This document shows positions 26,302 through 35,021 of a DNA stretch of 64,000 nucleotides, piece after piece (the first letter of the stretch is position 1; each line of letters opens with the position of its first letter). The stretch covers positions 76,946 to 140,945 of the forward strand of contig CAZMEX010000001.1 of assembly GCA_964565415.1 (NCBI GenBank), written 5' to 3'. Both the position numbers and the translations under genes were made by a program. The notes beneath the pieces were generated by a model. It searched no databases. It was given only the letters and a program-made list of their open reading frames with translations, and was not told where the DNA came from. The DNA is from JAIOSM01 sp964565415 (GTDB lineage Bacteria; Desulfobacterota; Desulfobacteria; Desulfobacterales; Desulfobacteraceae).

Positions 26302-26553
26302 GTTTATGGTCTTTCATACTTTAAAAGTATTGAATTTTCGTTTCAATTTTTATTAAAACTCAATATAAAAGATGAAATCGGTGTGTACGTTATAGCCCCA
26401 CCATCTGAGAAGGCATTGCTTCCCGATAATGTTTTGAAATCCCCAATAAGAGTAACTTGCAATGACCTTTGTGAAATCCCAGTGAAAATTTTGGGAAGGT
26501 CAAAGTTAGAAGGCAAGGTGCTTAACATAAATGGAAATAAAAAAAGATATTAG
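26302..26553 (+). pseudogene. Open frame without a good start codon, possible gene remnant
   Basis: The frame is open for 83 codons and ends inside the second 63-bp repeat. It has no ATG; the only possible starts are a GTG at EIGVYVIAPP and an internal TTG. The residue pattern (DEIGVYVIAPPSEKALLP, SPIRVTCNDLCEIPVKIL) looks protein-like, but no family is recognised. It may be the 3' end of a gene cut off when the segment was inserted, or chance. Confidence 0.25.
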
Positions 26554-26601
26554 GGTTTTTACACAAACCCTAATATCTTATATTTACTAAAGCGTGACTA
26601 C
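26539..26601. repeat. 63-bp direct repeat, copy 2, includes tRNA-Glu terminator
   Basis: This is the second copy of the 25374-25436 repeat. Read leftward, downstream of tRNA-Glu, it forms a 15-bp hairpin (AAGATATTAGGGTTT / AAACCCTAATATCTT) followed by seven T, so it serves as the Rho-independent terminator of tRNA-Glu. Confidence 0.9.
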
Positions 26602-26612
26602 TCAAATTTACT

Positions 26613-26687
26613 TGGTGATCCCACGGGGAATCGAACCCCGGTTTCCGGCGTGAGAGGCCAGCGTCCTAACCGCTAGACGATGGGACC
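26613..26687 (-). tRNA. tRNA-Glu(CTC)
   Basis: Acceptor GGTCCCA pairs with TGGGATC (one G-T pair); the anticodon stem CTGGC/GCCGG encloses the loop CTCTCAC with anticodon CTC; the T-arm CCGGGGTTCGATTCCCCG is present and CCA is encoded. Confidence 0.95.
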
Positions 26688-26702
26688 AAATTAAACATGC
26701 TA

Positions 26703-26731
26703 TTAATACATCATAGCATTGCCTTTGTCAA
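26703..26731 (-). promoter_or_regulatory. Promoter of tRNA-Glu
   Basis: Read leftward: TTGACA (26731-26726), a 17-bp spacer, TATTAA (26708-26703). It lies 16 bp upstream of the tRNA. Confidence 0.7.
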
Positions 26732-26969
26732 TTTGATTTTAGAGTGAACATGATCATTGGTCAGATTTTTAAAATTATAAGATGTTCGCCTTTAGATGTG
26801 GGCTTTTGTATTTAAGGTTTATCTTTACTCAACTAGGTATTAAATTTTTTTATACCATACTGTAAAATAATTTAATACCTCTGATTTTTTTTGGATAACA
26901 ACCTATACTGCAAAGCAATAAAGCCTGTATTCTCAATATCTTATAAGTTTTGATAAAATTTTTTTTCTT

Positions 26970-26985
26970 TTGCATGATTATTGCA
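26970..26985 (+). promoter_or_regulatory. Weak sigma-54-like promoter before the pilin operon
   Basis: TTGCATG, 4 bp, then TTGCA. The -12 element fits the consensus TTGCA exactly. The -24 element has only one of the two invariant G residues, so the match is imperfect. The site lies 59 bp before the first pilin ATG, and a sigma-54-dependent response regulator gene lies at the end of the same region. Confidence 0.35.
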
Positions 26986-27043
26986 TATAAATCTATCTAA
27001 CTTTTAATTGTTTTAACTATTGTTCCAAAGGGAATTTTAAACC

Positions 27044-27601
27044 ATGAATTTTTTTCAAAAAAAAGTCAGACAATCTAAAGCAGGTTTCACATTAATAGAA
27101 ATTATGGTTGTGATAGCAATAATTGCTCTATTGTCAGCAATCGCCATACCCAATCTATTCAACCCTGAGCGCAGAACAAAGAAGATTGCAAGGGAACTCA
27201 TGGGGAGTATGCAGCAGACCAGGATTTTGGCAGTGAAAACAAATAGTTCTTGTGCCATTATATTTGATGATACAAATCCTTCAAACCCAAGATATTTGAT
27301 ATGTACTAATCTATCTTCTGTTCCTGGAGCTAGCTGGACAACTCCTAGCCAGAGAACTGTTCGAAAAATAGTTGAATTTACTCACCATGGAGCAGGAGTG
27401 GTGTATAAACAATTGCCCAGTGGAACAGCAGTGAGTTTTGGCGGCAATCCCAGCAATCCCAAGGTTCTGGTTTTTAATGAGAGAGGAACCTGTAATGCTG
27501 GCTGGGTTTATATTGCCTTTCGTAATAGTTCATTTAAGATAGGCACAAGGACAACTGGAATTATTAGAATTCAACGTTGGAATGGGAGCAGCTATTCATG
27601 A
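27044..27601 (+). CDS. Type IV pilus (pseudo)pilin, GspH/FimT type
   Basis: A 185-residue protein with a prepilin peptidase site G/FTLIE (Glu5 present) after a 14-residue leader, followed by a hydrophobic helix. The globular part has the beta-rich GspH/FimT character with several Thr/Ser/Gly-rich loops. It is the first gene of a minor-pilin operon and is expected to help initiate pilus assembly with PilV, PilW, PilX and PilY1. Its stop codon overlaps the next ATG. Confidence 0.88.
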   Translation: MNFFQKKVRQSKAGFTLIEIMVVIAIIALLSAIAIPNLFNPERRTKKIARELMGSMQQTRILAVKTNSSCAIIFDDTNPSNPRYLICTNLSSVPGASWTTPSQRTVRKIVEFTHHGAGVVYKQLPSGTAVSFGGNPSNPKVLVFNERGTCNAGWVYIAFRNSSFKIGTRTTGIIRIQRWNGSSYS

Positions 27602-28272
27602 ATATAACCTATGAATCTTTTAAATTGAAAATCAGGAATAGAGCAAATCACAGTAGCAGTAACAGCCACAATAACAGTGGGTTCACTCTTATAGAGCTGC
27701 TTATTGCCATGGTGATCTTTGGTATTATTGTTGCGTTGATTATTGGTGAATATTCTGATAGGCAGGGAAGGAGTATTACCCAACAGCAGGCTGTGGAAAT
27801 CCAACAGACAGCCAGAGCAAGTTTATACTTGATCTCCACCGAAATCATCCAGGCAGGGTATGACCCTTTGAAAAAAGGTGATGTAGGTATCATTACTGCT
27901 GGAAATGGCAGTACAAACCCTTTGAGATTCTCCTATTATGATAGTGCAATGATCCGGGTCAGCAAATCCTACCAATTAGCTGATAATGGTTCTGATGGTG
28001 ATAATGATATTACGATGAAATATGGTAAAGAAAGTTCGCCTGGTGCTGGAATTATTGAAGGAGGTTCGCAACTTTTAGCAGAAAATATTTCAGCATTAAC
28101 TTTCAGCTATCTTGATGAAAATAATGCTGCTACTACGGTTCTGGATGATATTAGAGCTATCCAAATGACAATTACTGCCACAACTGATGCAAATGAACGT
28201 GACCGCACCCAAGGGAGCAACAATGCAAGAACATTAATTACTACTATTAAATGCAGAAATATGGGTCTGTAA
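27598..28272 (+). CDS. pilW: Type IV pilus minor pilin PilW
   Basis: A 224-residue prepilin with a longer leader than usual (about 30 residues before G/FTLIE) and a PilW-type body with TARASLYLISTEIIQAGYDP. The ATG at 27598 overlaps the stop of the preceding pilin gene (ATGA), which decides the start over an upstream in-frame ATG. Minor pilins of this type sit at the pilus tip complex. Confidence 0.85.
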   Translation: MNITYESFKLKIRNRANHSSSNSHNNSGFTLIELLIAMVIFGIIVALIIGEYSDRQGRSITQQQAVEIQQTARASLYLISTEIIQAGYDPLKKGDVGIITAGNGSTNPLRFSYYDSAMIRVSKSYQLADNGSDGDNDITMKYGKESSPGAGIIEGGSQLLAENISALTFSYLDENNAATTVLDDIRAIQMTITATTDANERDRTQGSNNARTLITTIKCRNMGL

Positions 28273-28296
28273 TATAGCAATATAAAGGAATAAAAC

Positions 28297-28755
28297 ATGG
28301 GTAAGCACCATAAAGATTCAAAAACAAAAGGATTCACAATTTTAGAAGTACTTATTGCCTTATCGATTTTTTCCATAGGTATTCTTGGGTTGGTAAAAGC
28401 GCAGACTTCCTCTTCATTGCAAAATGTAAAATCGCGTTTATACACTGCCAGGGCAGCTGATGCAGCAGGATGGATTGAACAGACAATGAACTTACAATTT
28501 GATAACAACGGTGTTGTAACCCCTGTGTTATATGACCACTATGAAATAACAAAGGCAGTTACCAACCGGGTACTTGATCCAAATACCAGTAGTTCAAACA
28601 TTGTTGACACAGTGAGACGAGTTGATATATCTGTCTGGGAAAATATCAGAGGTAAGGATGATGATGGCGACGGTACGATTGATGAAGCTTTTGAAGGGCA
28701 ACAAGCTGGAAATCTGTTTTTCACAATAACTTATTATAAGGCGATTACGTATTAA
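28297..28755 (+). CDS. pilV: Type IV pilus minor pilin PilV
   Basis: A 152-residue prepilin with cleavage site G/FTILE and the PilV-type stretch ALSIFSIGILGLVKAQ. An acidic loop DDDGDGTIDEAF near residue 130 resembles a calcium-binding site. It is in the minor-pilin operon, followed after 2 bp by pilX. Confidence 0.87.
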   Translation: MGKHHKDSKTKGFTILEVLIALSIFSIGILGLVKAQTSSSLQNVKSRLYTARAADAAGWIEQTMNLQFDNNGVVTPVLYDHYEITKAVTNRVLDPNTSSSNIVDTVRRVDISVWENIRGKDDDGDGTIDEAFEGQQAGNLFFTITYYKAITY

Positions 28756-28757
28756 CC

Positions 28758-29495
28758 ATGAAAAAAAAATCTTTTCCACTTATCAGTTTTATCGATCAGG
28801 AAAATGGCTCTGCAATTATCATTGCAATGTTAGTACTGCTGGCATTGTCCATTATTGGTATATCAACATTAACTACATCCCGGTTTGAAACCAATGTGGC
28901 AACCAACGACATATTAAGCAAAAAAGCCTTTTATTCTGCTGATGGCGGTATAGAAATAGGTCGTGAGATGATTGAGCAAAACCTCTCCTGCCCAGGAGGG
29001 TTCCCCACTAATGCTACCGGGATAACTCCGATTAAAAAACATCTGCGTTTTGAACAGAGGGAAAATTTTCTCCGTGTTACCGACCTTGATTTTGCCTATC
29101 AGACAACTTCAAATATGGACAGTAACAATAATGGAACAATTGAGCCGTCTGAGACACTGCCATCTGACAGCAATGCGGATCTGTGGTTTGGAGATAATAT
29201 TAACACCCTTAGCAGTTATGATACTAATAATGATGGTGAAATTACAGCAGCAGGCGATAGTTTAAACCTCCCCCACACTGATGTTCTTGCATTTGGCGAT
29301 ACAGAACGCTCCACTGGAAATGCAATACTGATGCTGTCAGGCTATAAAGGTCCCGGGGATGCTGATGCTGCTGGCGGAGGACTGATAGTGTACCAAATCC
29401 ACTCCAGGTATCAAAATCGTTCACGAAACAGCTTTTCTTATATCGAAGTAGATTATCGGCATGTTATTGGACAGGAAGGAAACTGCATGTTTTAA
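28758..29495 (+). CDS. pilX: Type IV pilus assembly protein PilX
   Basis: A 245-residue PilX-type protein. The N-terminal segment ENGSAIIIAMLVLLALSIIGIS lacks the FTLIE motif, as is usual for PilX, and is followed by AFYSADGGIEIGREM. Two acidic loops (DSNNNGTIEPSE and DTNNDGEITAAGD) look like dockerin/EF-hand-type calcium sites. It is expected in the tip complex with PilY1. Confidence 0.85.
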   Translation: MKKKSFPLISFIDQENGSAIIIAMLVLLALSIIGISTLTTSRFETNVATNDILSKKAFYSADGGIEIGREMIEQNLSCPGGFPTNATGITPIKKHLRFEQRENFLRVTDLDFAYQTTSNMDSNNNGTIEPSETLPSDSNADLWFGDNINTLSSYDTNNDGEITAAGDSLNLPHTDVLAFGDTERSTGNAILMLSGYKGPGDADAAGGGLIVYQIHSRYQNRSRNSFSYIEVDYRHVIGQEGNCMF

Positions 29496-29568
29496 AGCAG
29501 GCTACAGTATATTCTTAGGTATAAAAATATATCATTTATTGTAAATTTAATTTTACAGGAGTCACATA

Positions 29569-29691
29569 ATGGGAAATACACAACAGCGGGATCTTTTGGC
29601 TTTTTTTAAAAAAAATCCCCTGATTTTGATAAAAAAACCAGGCAGGGTTTGGTTAATTATTCCAAGTAAAAAAGAGAGGTTGCAGCCATGA
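29569..29691 (+). CDS. 40-codon ORF translationally coupled to pilY1
   Basis: A 40-residue basic peptide (MGNTQQRDLLAFFKKNP...) with a strong SD (CAGGAG, 8 bp upstream). Its TGA stop overlaps the pilY1 ATG (ATGA). It is preceded by 73 bp after pilX. I recognise no family. The good RBS and coupling suggest it is translated, either as a small protein or as a leader that sets pilY1 translation. Confidence 0.55.
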   Translation: MGNTQQRDLLAFFKKNPLILIKKPGRVWLIIPSKKERLQP

Positions 29692-32600
29692 GAAAAAGTA
29701 ATACTGGAAGAACAGAGTTGTTAAGATATATATTTTTTATCTTTTTTTTGGTGATGGGAGTGTTGAGTTGTGGTATATCTGTCGGGGCTGCTGAACTTGA
29801 AGATTACAGCTCAATGCCACCTTTTCTTGCCACGGAACTTCCTCCCAATGTTATGGTTATGCTTGATAATTCAGGCAGTATGAAGGAAAAAATGTATGGT
29901 TCAAACAATAACTTTAACTCTACAGCAAGCTATTACGGGATGTTTGATGAGACCAAGACCTACATATATAATACAACCATTGAAGTAGATATTAATGGGT
30001 ACAATGGTTTTCCCTACAGCATAGATGCCAATGGTGACTCCATTACTGACAGTAATGATGTTGATGCACCAAAGGGTGCTTTTATTGAAAGCACTGGTAC
30101 CTGCACACCAGGTCCGGGTACGAACTGCTGGAGCGGCAAGTTCCTCAACTGGCTTGTAACCCGAAAAATAGATGCAGCACGATGTGTACTGGTGGGAGGT
30201 AAGGTAGAAAGCCGTGCTGGATACGACTATACCGGCGATACCAATCTGGAGTGGAAGATTGTTGCCAACAACGAAGCTTTCGACCATTTTATTACTAATA
30301 AATCATCTGCATCAGGGCAGTTATACACCCCATTTCCCAATAACACAAAATTTAAGATTGCCAGCCCGGCAGACAATGGAAACGTTCGTACCAAGTATGA
30401 TCCATATGCCAAGCTGTCTGCTGATATTAATCTTATTTACAATAGTACCGGAACTGTTATTGGTGAAGCAGGTATGAGAAAATTTAAACATAACTGGAAG
30501 GATAACAACTGGCTTACTGTTGACATGGTCCATAGTTATACAGACCCCGTGGTTGTAGCAGTTCCCCTTAGCTTTAATGGTCCGGATCCCTCGGTGGCAA
30601 GGATATCTGATGTGGATGCAGCTAGCAAGACATTTAAAGTGCGCATTGAGGAGTGGGAATACAAAGATGGTGGTCATACCAAGGAGAATTTGTCATACAT
30701 TGTTCTGGAAAAGGGTCAACATACATTGCCCGGAGGAAAGATTATTATTGCTGGAAGTGCAAGTATAGGTGTTGCTTTTACAGAGATAGCACTTGGAACT
30801 ACGTTGTCTTTAAAACCTGTTGTTATCAGCAGTGTTACAACAAATAATGATGATATAACTGTGACAACCCGTCAAAAAGCTATTGATACGGATTCCTTTG
30901 AAGTACGCCTGCAGGAAGAAGAGAATCAAGACCAGGTACATTCTGATGAAACAGTCACCTATGTTGCTTTTGAGCAAGGAAACTACGGCAATAGTGGTGT
31001 GGTGCAGTTTGAGGTAGGAATAGAAACTGATGTCAATCAAGCCTGGAAAACAATCTCATTTACCGGAACTCACCCCTCTCCGCTATGTCTATCAGCCATG
31101 CAGACAACCAATGACCTGGACCCTGCAAGTTTGCGCTATAAAAAACTAGAATCAGGCAGTGTCGATGTAAAAGTTGAGGAAGAAAAATCAAAAGATAATG
31201 AAATACTACATAATAACGAAAATGTTGGCTATATTGTTATCTCCTTTAACACTTCATTTAATCTTGCACTTGTGGTCAAAGAGGAGCCAGAAGGTCTGCT
31301 TCATGATGTTATTGATCAGGTGCGGCTGGGAATCAGCTTTTATAAATTTACAATGAACGATAGTGACAACGATATCTATCATGACGAAAAAGCTAACGGC
31401 GGAACTCTTCACCTCAATATTCCTAAAAATCCCTTTGTAAAAAAATTAGAAAATCAATCGGATTATCGTGAGATTAATACACCTATTAAATCATCTATCA
31501 ATACAGTGGTTGATGCAGTGGAACACTATCCTCTGGTTTGGGGGACAACTCCCCTGGCTGAAAACTATTTTGAGGTTATCCGCTATTTTCAACAAGTTGC
31601 TCCCTATTATGATGCCAGTGCAGGAAATACTGGTAACACTGAAGTCAATTATCAGGTAAACAACACTTGGGATCCTTATTATTTTGCAGCTCCTTATAAC
31701 CAAAAATTAAGTTGCGTTAACTCCAATATACTGGTTTTTACAGATGGTAAACCCTGGTTAGACGGCTACGTTCCAGAAAATTTACCTGGCTATAATTTTC
31801 ATGATTTTGATGGTGATTCCAACTCTGGAGATTGCTATAGTGAGAGCACCCGTGCGTGTGAAAACAACCTCAACGACCTTGCTAAATGGGCCCATTGTGC
31901 TGATGGTGGAAATGGAACCACCTGTTCAGGAGACTTTAGAGATCTGCGTTCTGACCTGGCTAATGAACAATATCTGACCACCTATACTGTTGCCTTTGGT
32001 AAGACAATAATACCACGAATTCTTCAGGATACAGCTGATTATGGTGGTGGCGTTGCCTATCTCGCTAAAAATGGCGAACAGTTGAAGACGAAATTGCGTA
32101 GTTTTTTTGACCAGATTCTTGGTCGTTCTTCTGGAACTGCAGCATCGGTTATCTCCAATACACGCGGTGGTGAAGGTGCAATTTATCAATCAGTTTTTTT
32201 CCCCAAGATAGCAAATTCCACTGTTAAGGTGAACTGGGTTGGACAAGTGCATGCCCTTCTGGTGGATTCCTATGGTAATATGCGAGAAAATACAAACCAT
32301 GGTATACCTGCCAACACCAAGCTGGATCTAATTGAAGATTATTTTGTAGTATTTAATGAAGATGGCACAGCTAAGCGCTATCTGGATGGAGATGGCAATC
32401 AGAGGTTAGAACTTGACATTACAACATGCCCCAAGATACCTCCTGCTGGAACACAATGTTATGACAGTCTGGTGGATGTGGTAAGTCTTGATGACCTCAA
32501 ATATCTATGGAACACCTCTAACTGGTTAAATGAAATCAGCGATACTGATGTGGAAATCCAAAGACCAGACGTAGACTATATTTCGGATTCCGATAAAAGG

Positions 32601-34826
32601 CATATATTTACCTGGGTTGATGATAATAACAATTCCATTGTTAATTCAGGCGAAACCAGACCCTTTGAAATTCTCTCCTCTACAACCCTGACGGAAACTC
32701 TTTTAAAGGACAGGAAGGAAATATATCCGTATTTACACCTTTTTCCATCGTTTATAAATAGGCCAGGAGCAATTTCAAGTTTGTCCAATGCAGATTTGGT
32801 TGATTTTCTTGAAATACAAACACGGCGCCAGATCAACTATGTCCGTGGCTCTGATTGCGCTTCAACACTCCTTAACGATTGCAACACACAGCAGTTGACC
32901 ATTAGTGGTACTGCTGTTCCCGGTACAGCCATGCGTTCCCGCCAGTACGACTATGATAATGATGGAGATCTTAATACATGGCGGCTGGGGGATATTGTCT
33001 ATTCAACCCCAACACTGGTTGGACGTCCGGCTGAAAACCTGCATCTGCTTTACCGAGACTCAACCTATGCTTTATTTGCCTATAAATACAGACAAAGAAG
33101 ACAGGTTATTTACGCTGGTGCCAACGATGGCATGGTACACGCTTTTAATGCAGGCTTTTACGATTTTTACAATAAACAGTTTTGCAAGTCCAGTGATTTT
33201 ACCAAATGTGCTGATGCAACTAAACCAGATCTTGGAGCAGAATTATGGGCCTACGTACCAAATAATCTTTTACCCCATCTCTATTGGTTAACCGATCCAT
33301 CTTATAATGAAACAAAACATATCTATTATGTAGATCAGCAGCCTAGAATATTTGATGCCAAGATTTTTCAAGAAGAGACAGACTGTTCAACAATTTCAGA
33401 TCCCAACTGTATTCATCCCAAAGGATGGGGTACTGTTATGGTTGTAGGCATGAATCTTGGTGGCGGCTCCATTATTGCCGACATTGACAAAACCGATGGT
33501 AACTCTCCTACTGCCTCAGACCCTACCATGAAATCAGCATTTTTGATTTTTGATATAACAAATCCGGAGAAGGCACCAACACTGCTGGCAGAATTGAAAA
33601 TGCCAAAAATGGGCTTTGCAACCTGTCACCCAACTGTTCTTGCCATGAAAGATGGTAATGGTGATAAAGTGTTTGGAAATTATGCATCTGGTGAAAACAG
33701 GTGGTATCTGGCATTTGGTTCTGGTCCGGCTGCTGCAAATGGTGATCCCGGCACTGTTAATTCAATGAATGGGAATTACAACAATGAGATACTGGAGGAT
33801 GTAAAAAGCCTTCAGCCCCATCAGTTTTATCTGCTTGATCTGGTTAAGCTTGCCCGTGACAATCAACTACGGACATTAGACAATACTGGGACACTCTTCT
33901 CAGGACTCACCTATTATACTGCAAATGACACTAATTCTTTTGTCAGCCACCCTGTGACTGTTGATTATGATCTTGATTATAACGGCGATGCAATCTATTT
34001 CGGAACAGTAAATGGTGTTGCCAGTCCGAATTGGGGTGGAAAACTCAGGAGGATTGTTACAAAAGATGATAATGATCCAGCTCACTGGATTGCTGATAGC
34101 GTTCTGATAGATGCTGGAAAGCCGATCACAGCATCACCTGTAATTGGAATGGATGATAAGAAAAGAAACTGGGTATTTTTTGGTACTGGTCGCTATTTCA
34201 GTGCTGCTGATAAGGCTGATATGACCCGACAAAAGTTCTATGGTCTTAAGGAACCCATACAGTCTACTGGACCTGTGCCTAGACCTAAAGCCTGGACGGA
34301 ACTGACTGACACAACATTAACAGATGTCACTGATTACAAAGTTTATACAGATGGTAGTGTGTTTATACCTGGGGCTGGTGGTTCGCCTGGTACTACCACC
34401 AATTTTAGTGGTTTACTTACTGATCAGCTAACTAAAGATGGCTGGTATCGTGATTTTACTGACCTTACAGGAGAGAGAAATTTAGGAAAGGCAGCACTCC
34501 TTGGTGCTCTGCTTTCATTCACAACCTTTACTCCAGAAGCTGATGTCTGTTCAATTGGAGGCACAAGTGATCTTTGGGCACTTTATTATAAGACTGGTAC
34601 TGCCCATTTTTCAGCGGTTCTTGGCAGTACAGTAGATAGTGGAAAACACCTGACTAATTCAAAAAAGGATCTTGGAAAAGGTTTAGCAACCACACCAAAT
34701 ATTCATATTGGACGGGAAGAAGGTTCAGCTGCTTTTGTTCAATCAAGTACAGGTGAAATTACCCGAATTCATCAAAAAAATCCAGAGAGTACAAAATCTG
34801 GTGTACAATCTTGGAAGCAGAACTAA
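29688..34826 (+). CDS. pilY1: PilY1-type pilus tip protein
   Basis: A 1712-residue exported protein with a signal peptide (hydrophobic 10-35). A von Willebrand A-type domain begins at DNSGS (60-64, MIDAS) and resumes near VLVFTDGKPW (about 681). Between them lie three degenerate modules around residues 317, 404 and 492. The C-terminal half is the PilC/PilY1 beta-propeller domain with an EF-hand-like calcium loop DYDNDGDLNTW near 1085 and ANDGMVHAFNAG. PilY1 proteins control pilus extension and adhesion. The length is above the usual 1100-1200 residues, mainly due to the insert. Confidence 0.92.
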   Translation: MRKSNTGRTELLRYIFFIFFLVMGVLSCGISVGAAELEDYSSMPPFLATELPPNVMVMLDNSGSMKEKMYGSNNNFNSTASYYGMFDETKTYIYNTTIEVDINGYNGFPYSIDANGDSITDSNDVDAPKGAFIESTGTCTPGPGTNCWSGKFLNWLVTRKIDAARCVLVGGKVESRAGYDYTGDTNLEWKIVANNEAFDHFITNKSSASGQLYTPFPNNTKFKIASPADNGNVRTKYDPYAKLSADINLIYNSTGTVIGEAGMRKFKHNWKDNNWLTVDMVHSYTDPVVVAVPLSFNGPDPSVARISDVDAASKTFKVRIEEWEYKDGGHTKENLSYIVLEKGQHTLPGGKIIIAGSASIGVAFTEIALGTTLSLKPVVISSVTTNNDDITVTTRQKAIDTDSFEVRLQEEENQDQVHSDETVTYVAFEQGNYGNSGVVQFEVGIETDVNQAWKTISFTGTHPSPLCLSAMQTTNDLDPASLRYKKLESGSVDVKVEEEKSKDNEILHNNENVGYIVISFNTSFNLALVVKEEPEGLLHDVIDQVRLGISFYKFTMNDSDNDIYHDEKANGGTLHLNIPKNPFVKKLENQSDYREINTPIKSSINTVVDAVEHYPLVWGTTPLAENYFEVIRYFQQVAPYYDASAGNTGNTEVNYQVNNTWDPYYFAAPYNQKLSCVNSNILVFTDGKPWLDGYVPENLPGYNFHDFDGDSNSGDCYSESTRACENNLNDLAKWAHCADGGNGTTCSGDFRDLRSDLANEQYLTTYTVAFGKTIIPRILQDTADYGGGVAYLAKNGEQLKTKLRSFFDQILGRSSGTAASVISNTRGGEGAIYQSVFFPKIANSTVKVNWVGQVHALLVDSYGNMRENTNHGIPANTKLDLIEDYFVVFNEDGTAKRYLDGDGNQRLELDITTCPKIPPAGTQCYDSLVDVVSLDDLKYLWNTSNWLNEISDTDVEIQRPDVDYISDSDKRHIFTWVDDNNNSIVNSGETRPFEILSSTTLTETLLKDRKEIYPYLHLFPSFINRPGAISSLSNADLVDFLEIQTRRQINYVRGSDCASTLLNDCNTQQLTISGTAVPGTAMRSRQYDYDNDGDLNTWRLGDIVYSTPTLVGRPAENLHLLYRDSTYALFAYKYRQRRQVIYAGANDGMVHAFNAGFYDFYNKQFCKSSDFTKCADATKPDLGAELWAYVPNNLLPHLYWLTDPSYNETKHIYYVDQQPRIFDAKIFQEETDCSTISDPNCIHPKGWGTVMVVGMNLGGGSIIADIDKTDGNSPTASDPTMKSAFLIFDITNPEKAPTLLAELKMPKMGFATCHPTVLAMKDGNGDKVFGNYASGENRWYLAFGSGPAAANGDPGTVNSMNGNYNNEILEDVKSLQPHQFYLLDLVKLARDNQLRTLDNTGTLFSGLTYYTANDTNSFVSHPVTVDYDLDYNGDAIYFGTVNGVASPNWGGKLRRIVTKDDNDPAHWIADSVLIDAGKPITASPVIGMDDKKRNWVFFGTGRYFSAADKADMTRQKFYGLKEPIQSTGPVPRPKAWTELTDTTLTDVTDYKVYTDGSVFIPGAGGSPGTTTNFSGLLTDQLTKDGWYRDFTDLTGERNLGKAALLGALLSFTTFTPEADVCSIGGTSDLWALYYKTGTAHFSAVLGSTVDSGKHLTNSKKDLGKGLATTPNIHIGREEGSAAFVQSSTGEITRIHQKNPESTKSGVQSWKQN

Positions 34827-34858
34827 TATTATTAACGCTTGAAACTAAGTTTGTCTGA

Positions 34859-34919
34859 TCAGCAACAGGTCCTTTGATATTCGATAATTATCGGATATTC
34901 AGGATCTGTTGCTTTTTTT
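34859..34919 (+). terminator. Rho-independent terminator of the pilin operon
   Basis: AGCAACAGGTCCT and AGGATCTGTTGCT form a long stem with an inner GATA-rich stem, then TTTTTTTG. It lies 33 bp after pilY1. Confidence 0.85.
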
Positions 34920-35021
34920 GCAGGGTCCACCCTATAAACGGCAGGCTTCCCAATATCCAAACCAAATGATACTTGCATTTCATAGTTGCTATTAGTTAAT
35001 TTCTTATATAGAACTAACTAT

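Larger units (their letters stand above)
26688..27043. other. Intergenic region between tRNA-Glu and the pilin operon
   Basis: 356 bp without a gene. It holds the leftward tRNA-Glu promoter and a weak sigma-54-like site close to the pilin gene. The rest is AT-rich with no clear ORF or hairpin. Confidence 0.7.

Noticed and set aside
28107..28508. 133-codon open frame opposite pilW/pilV
   Set aside because: It spans two real pilin genes on the other strand and has no SD.
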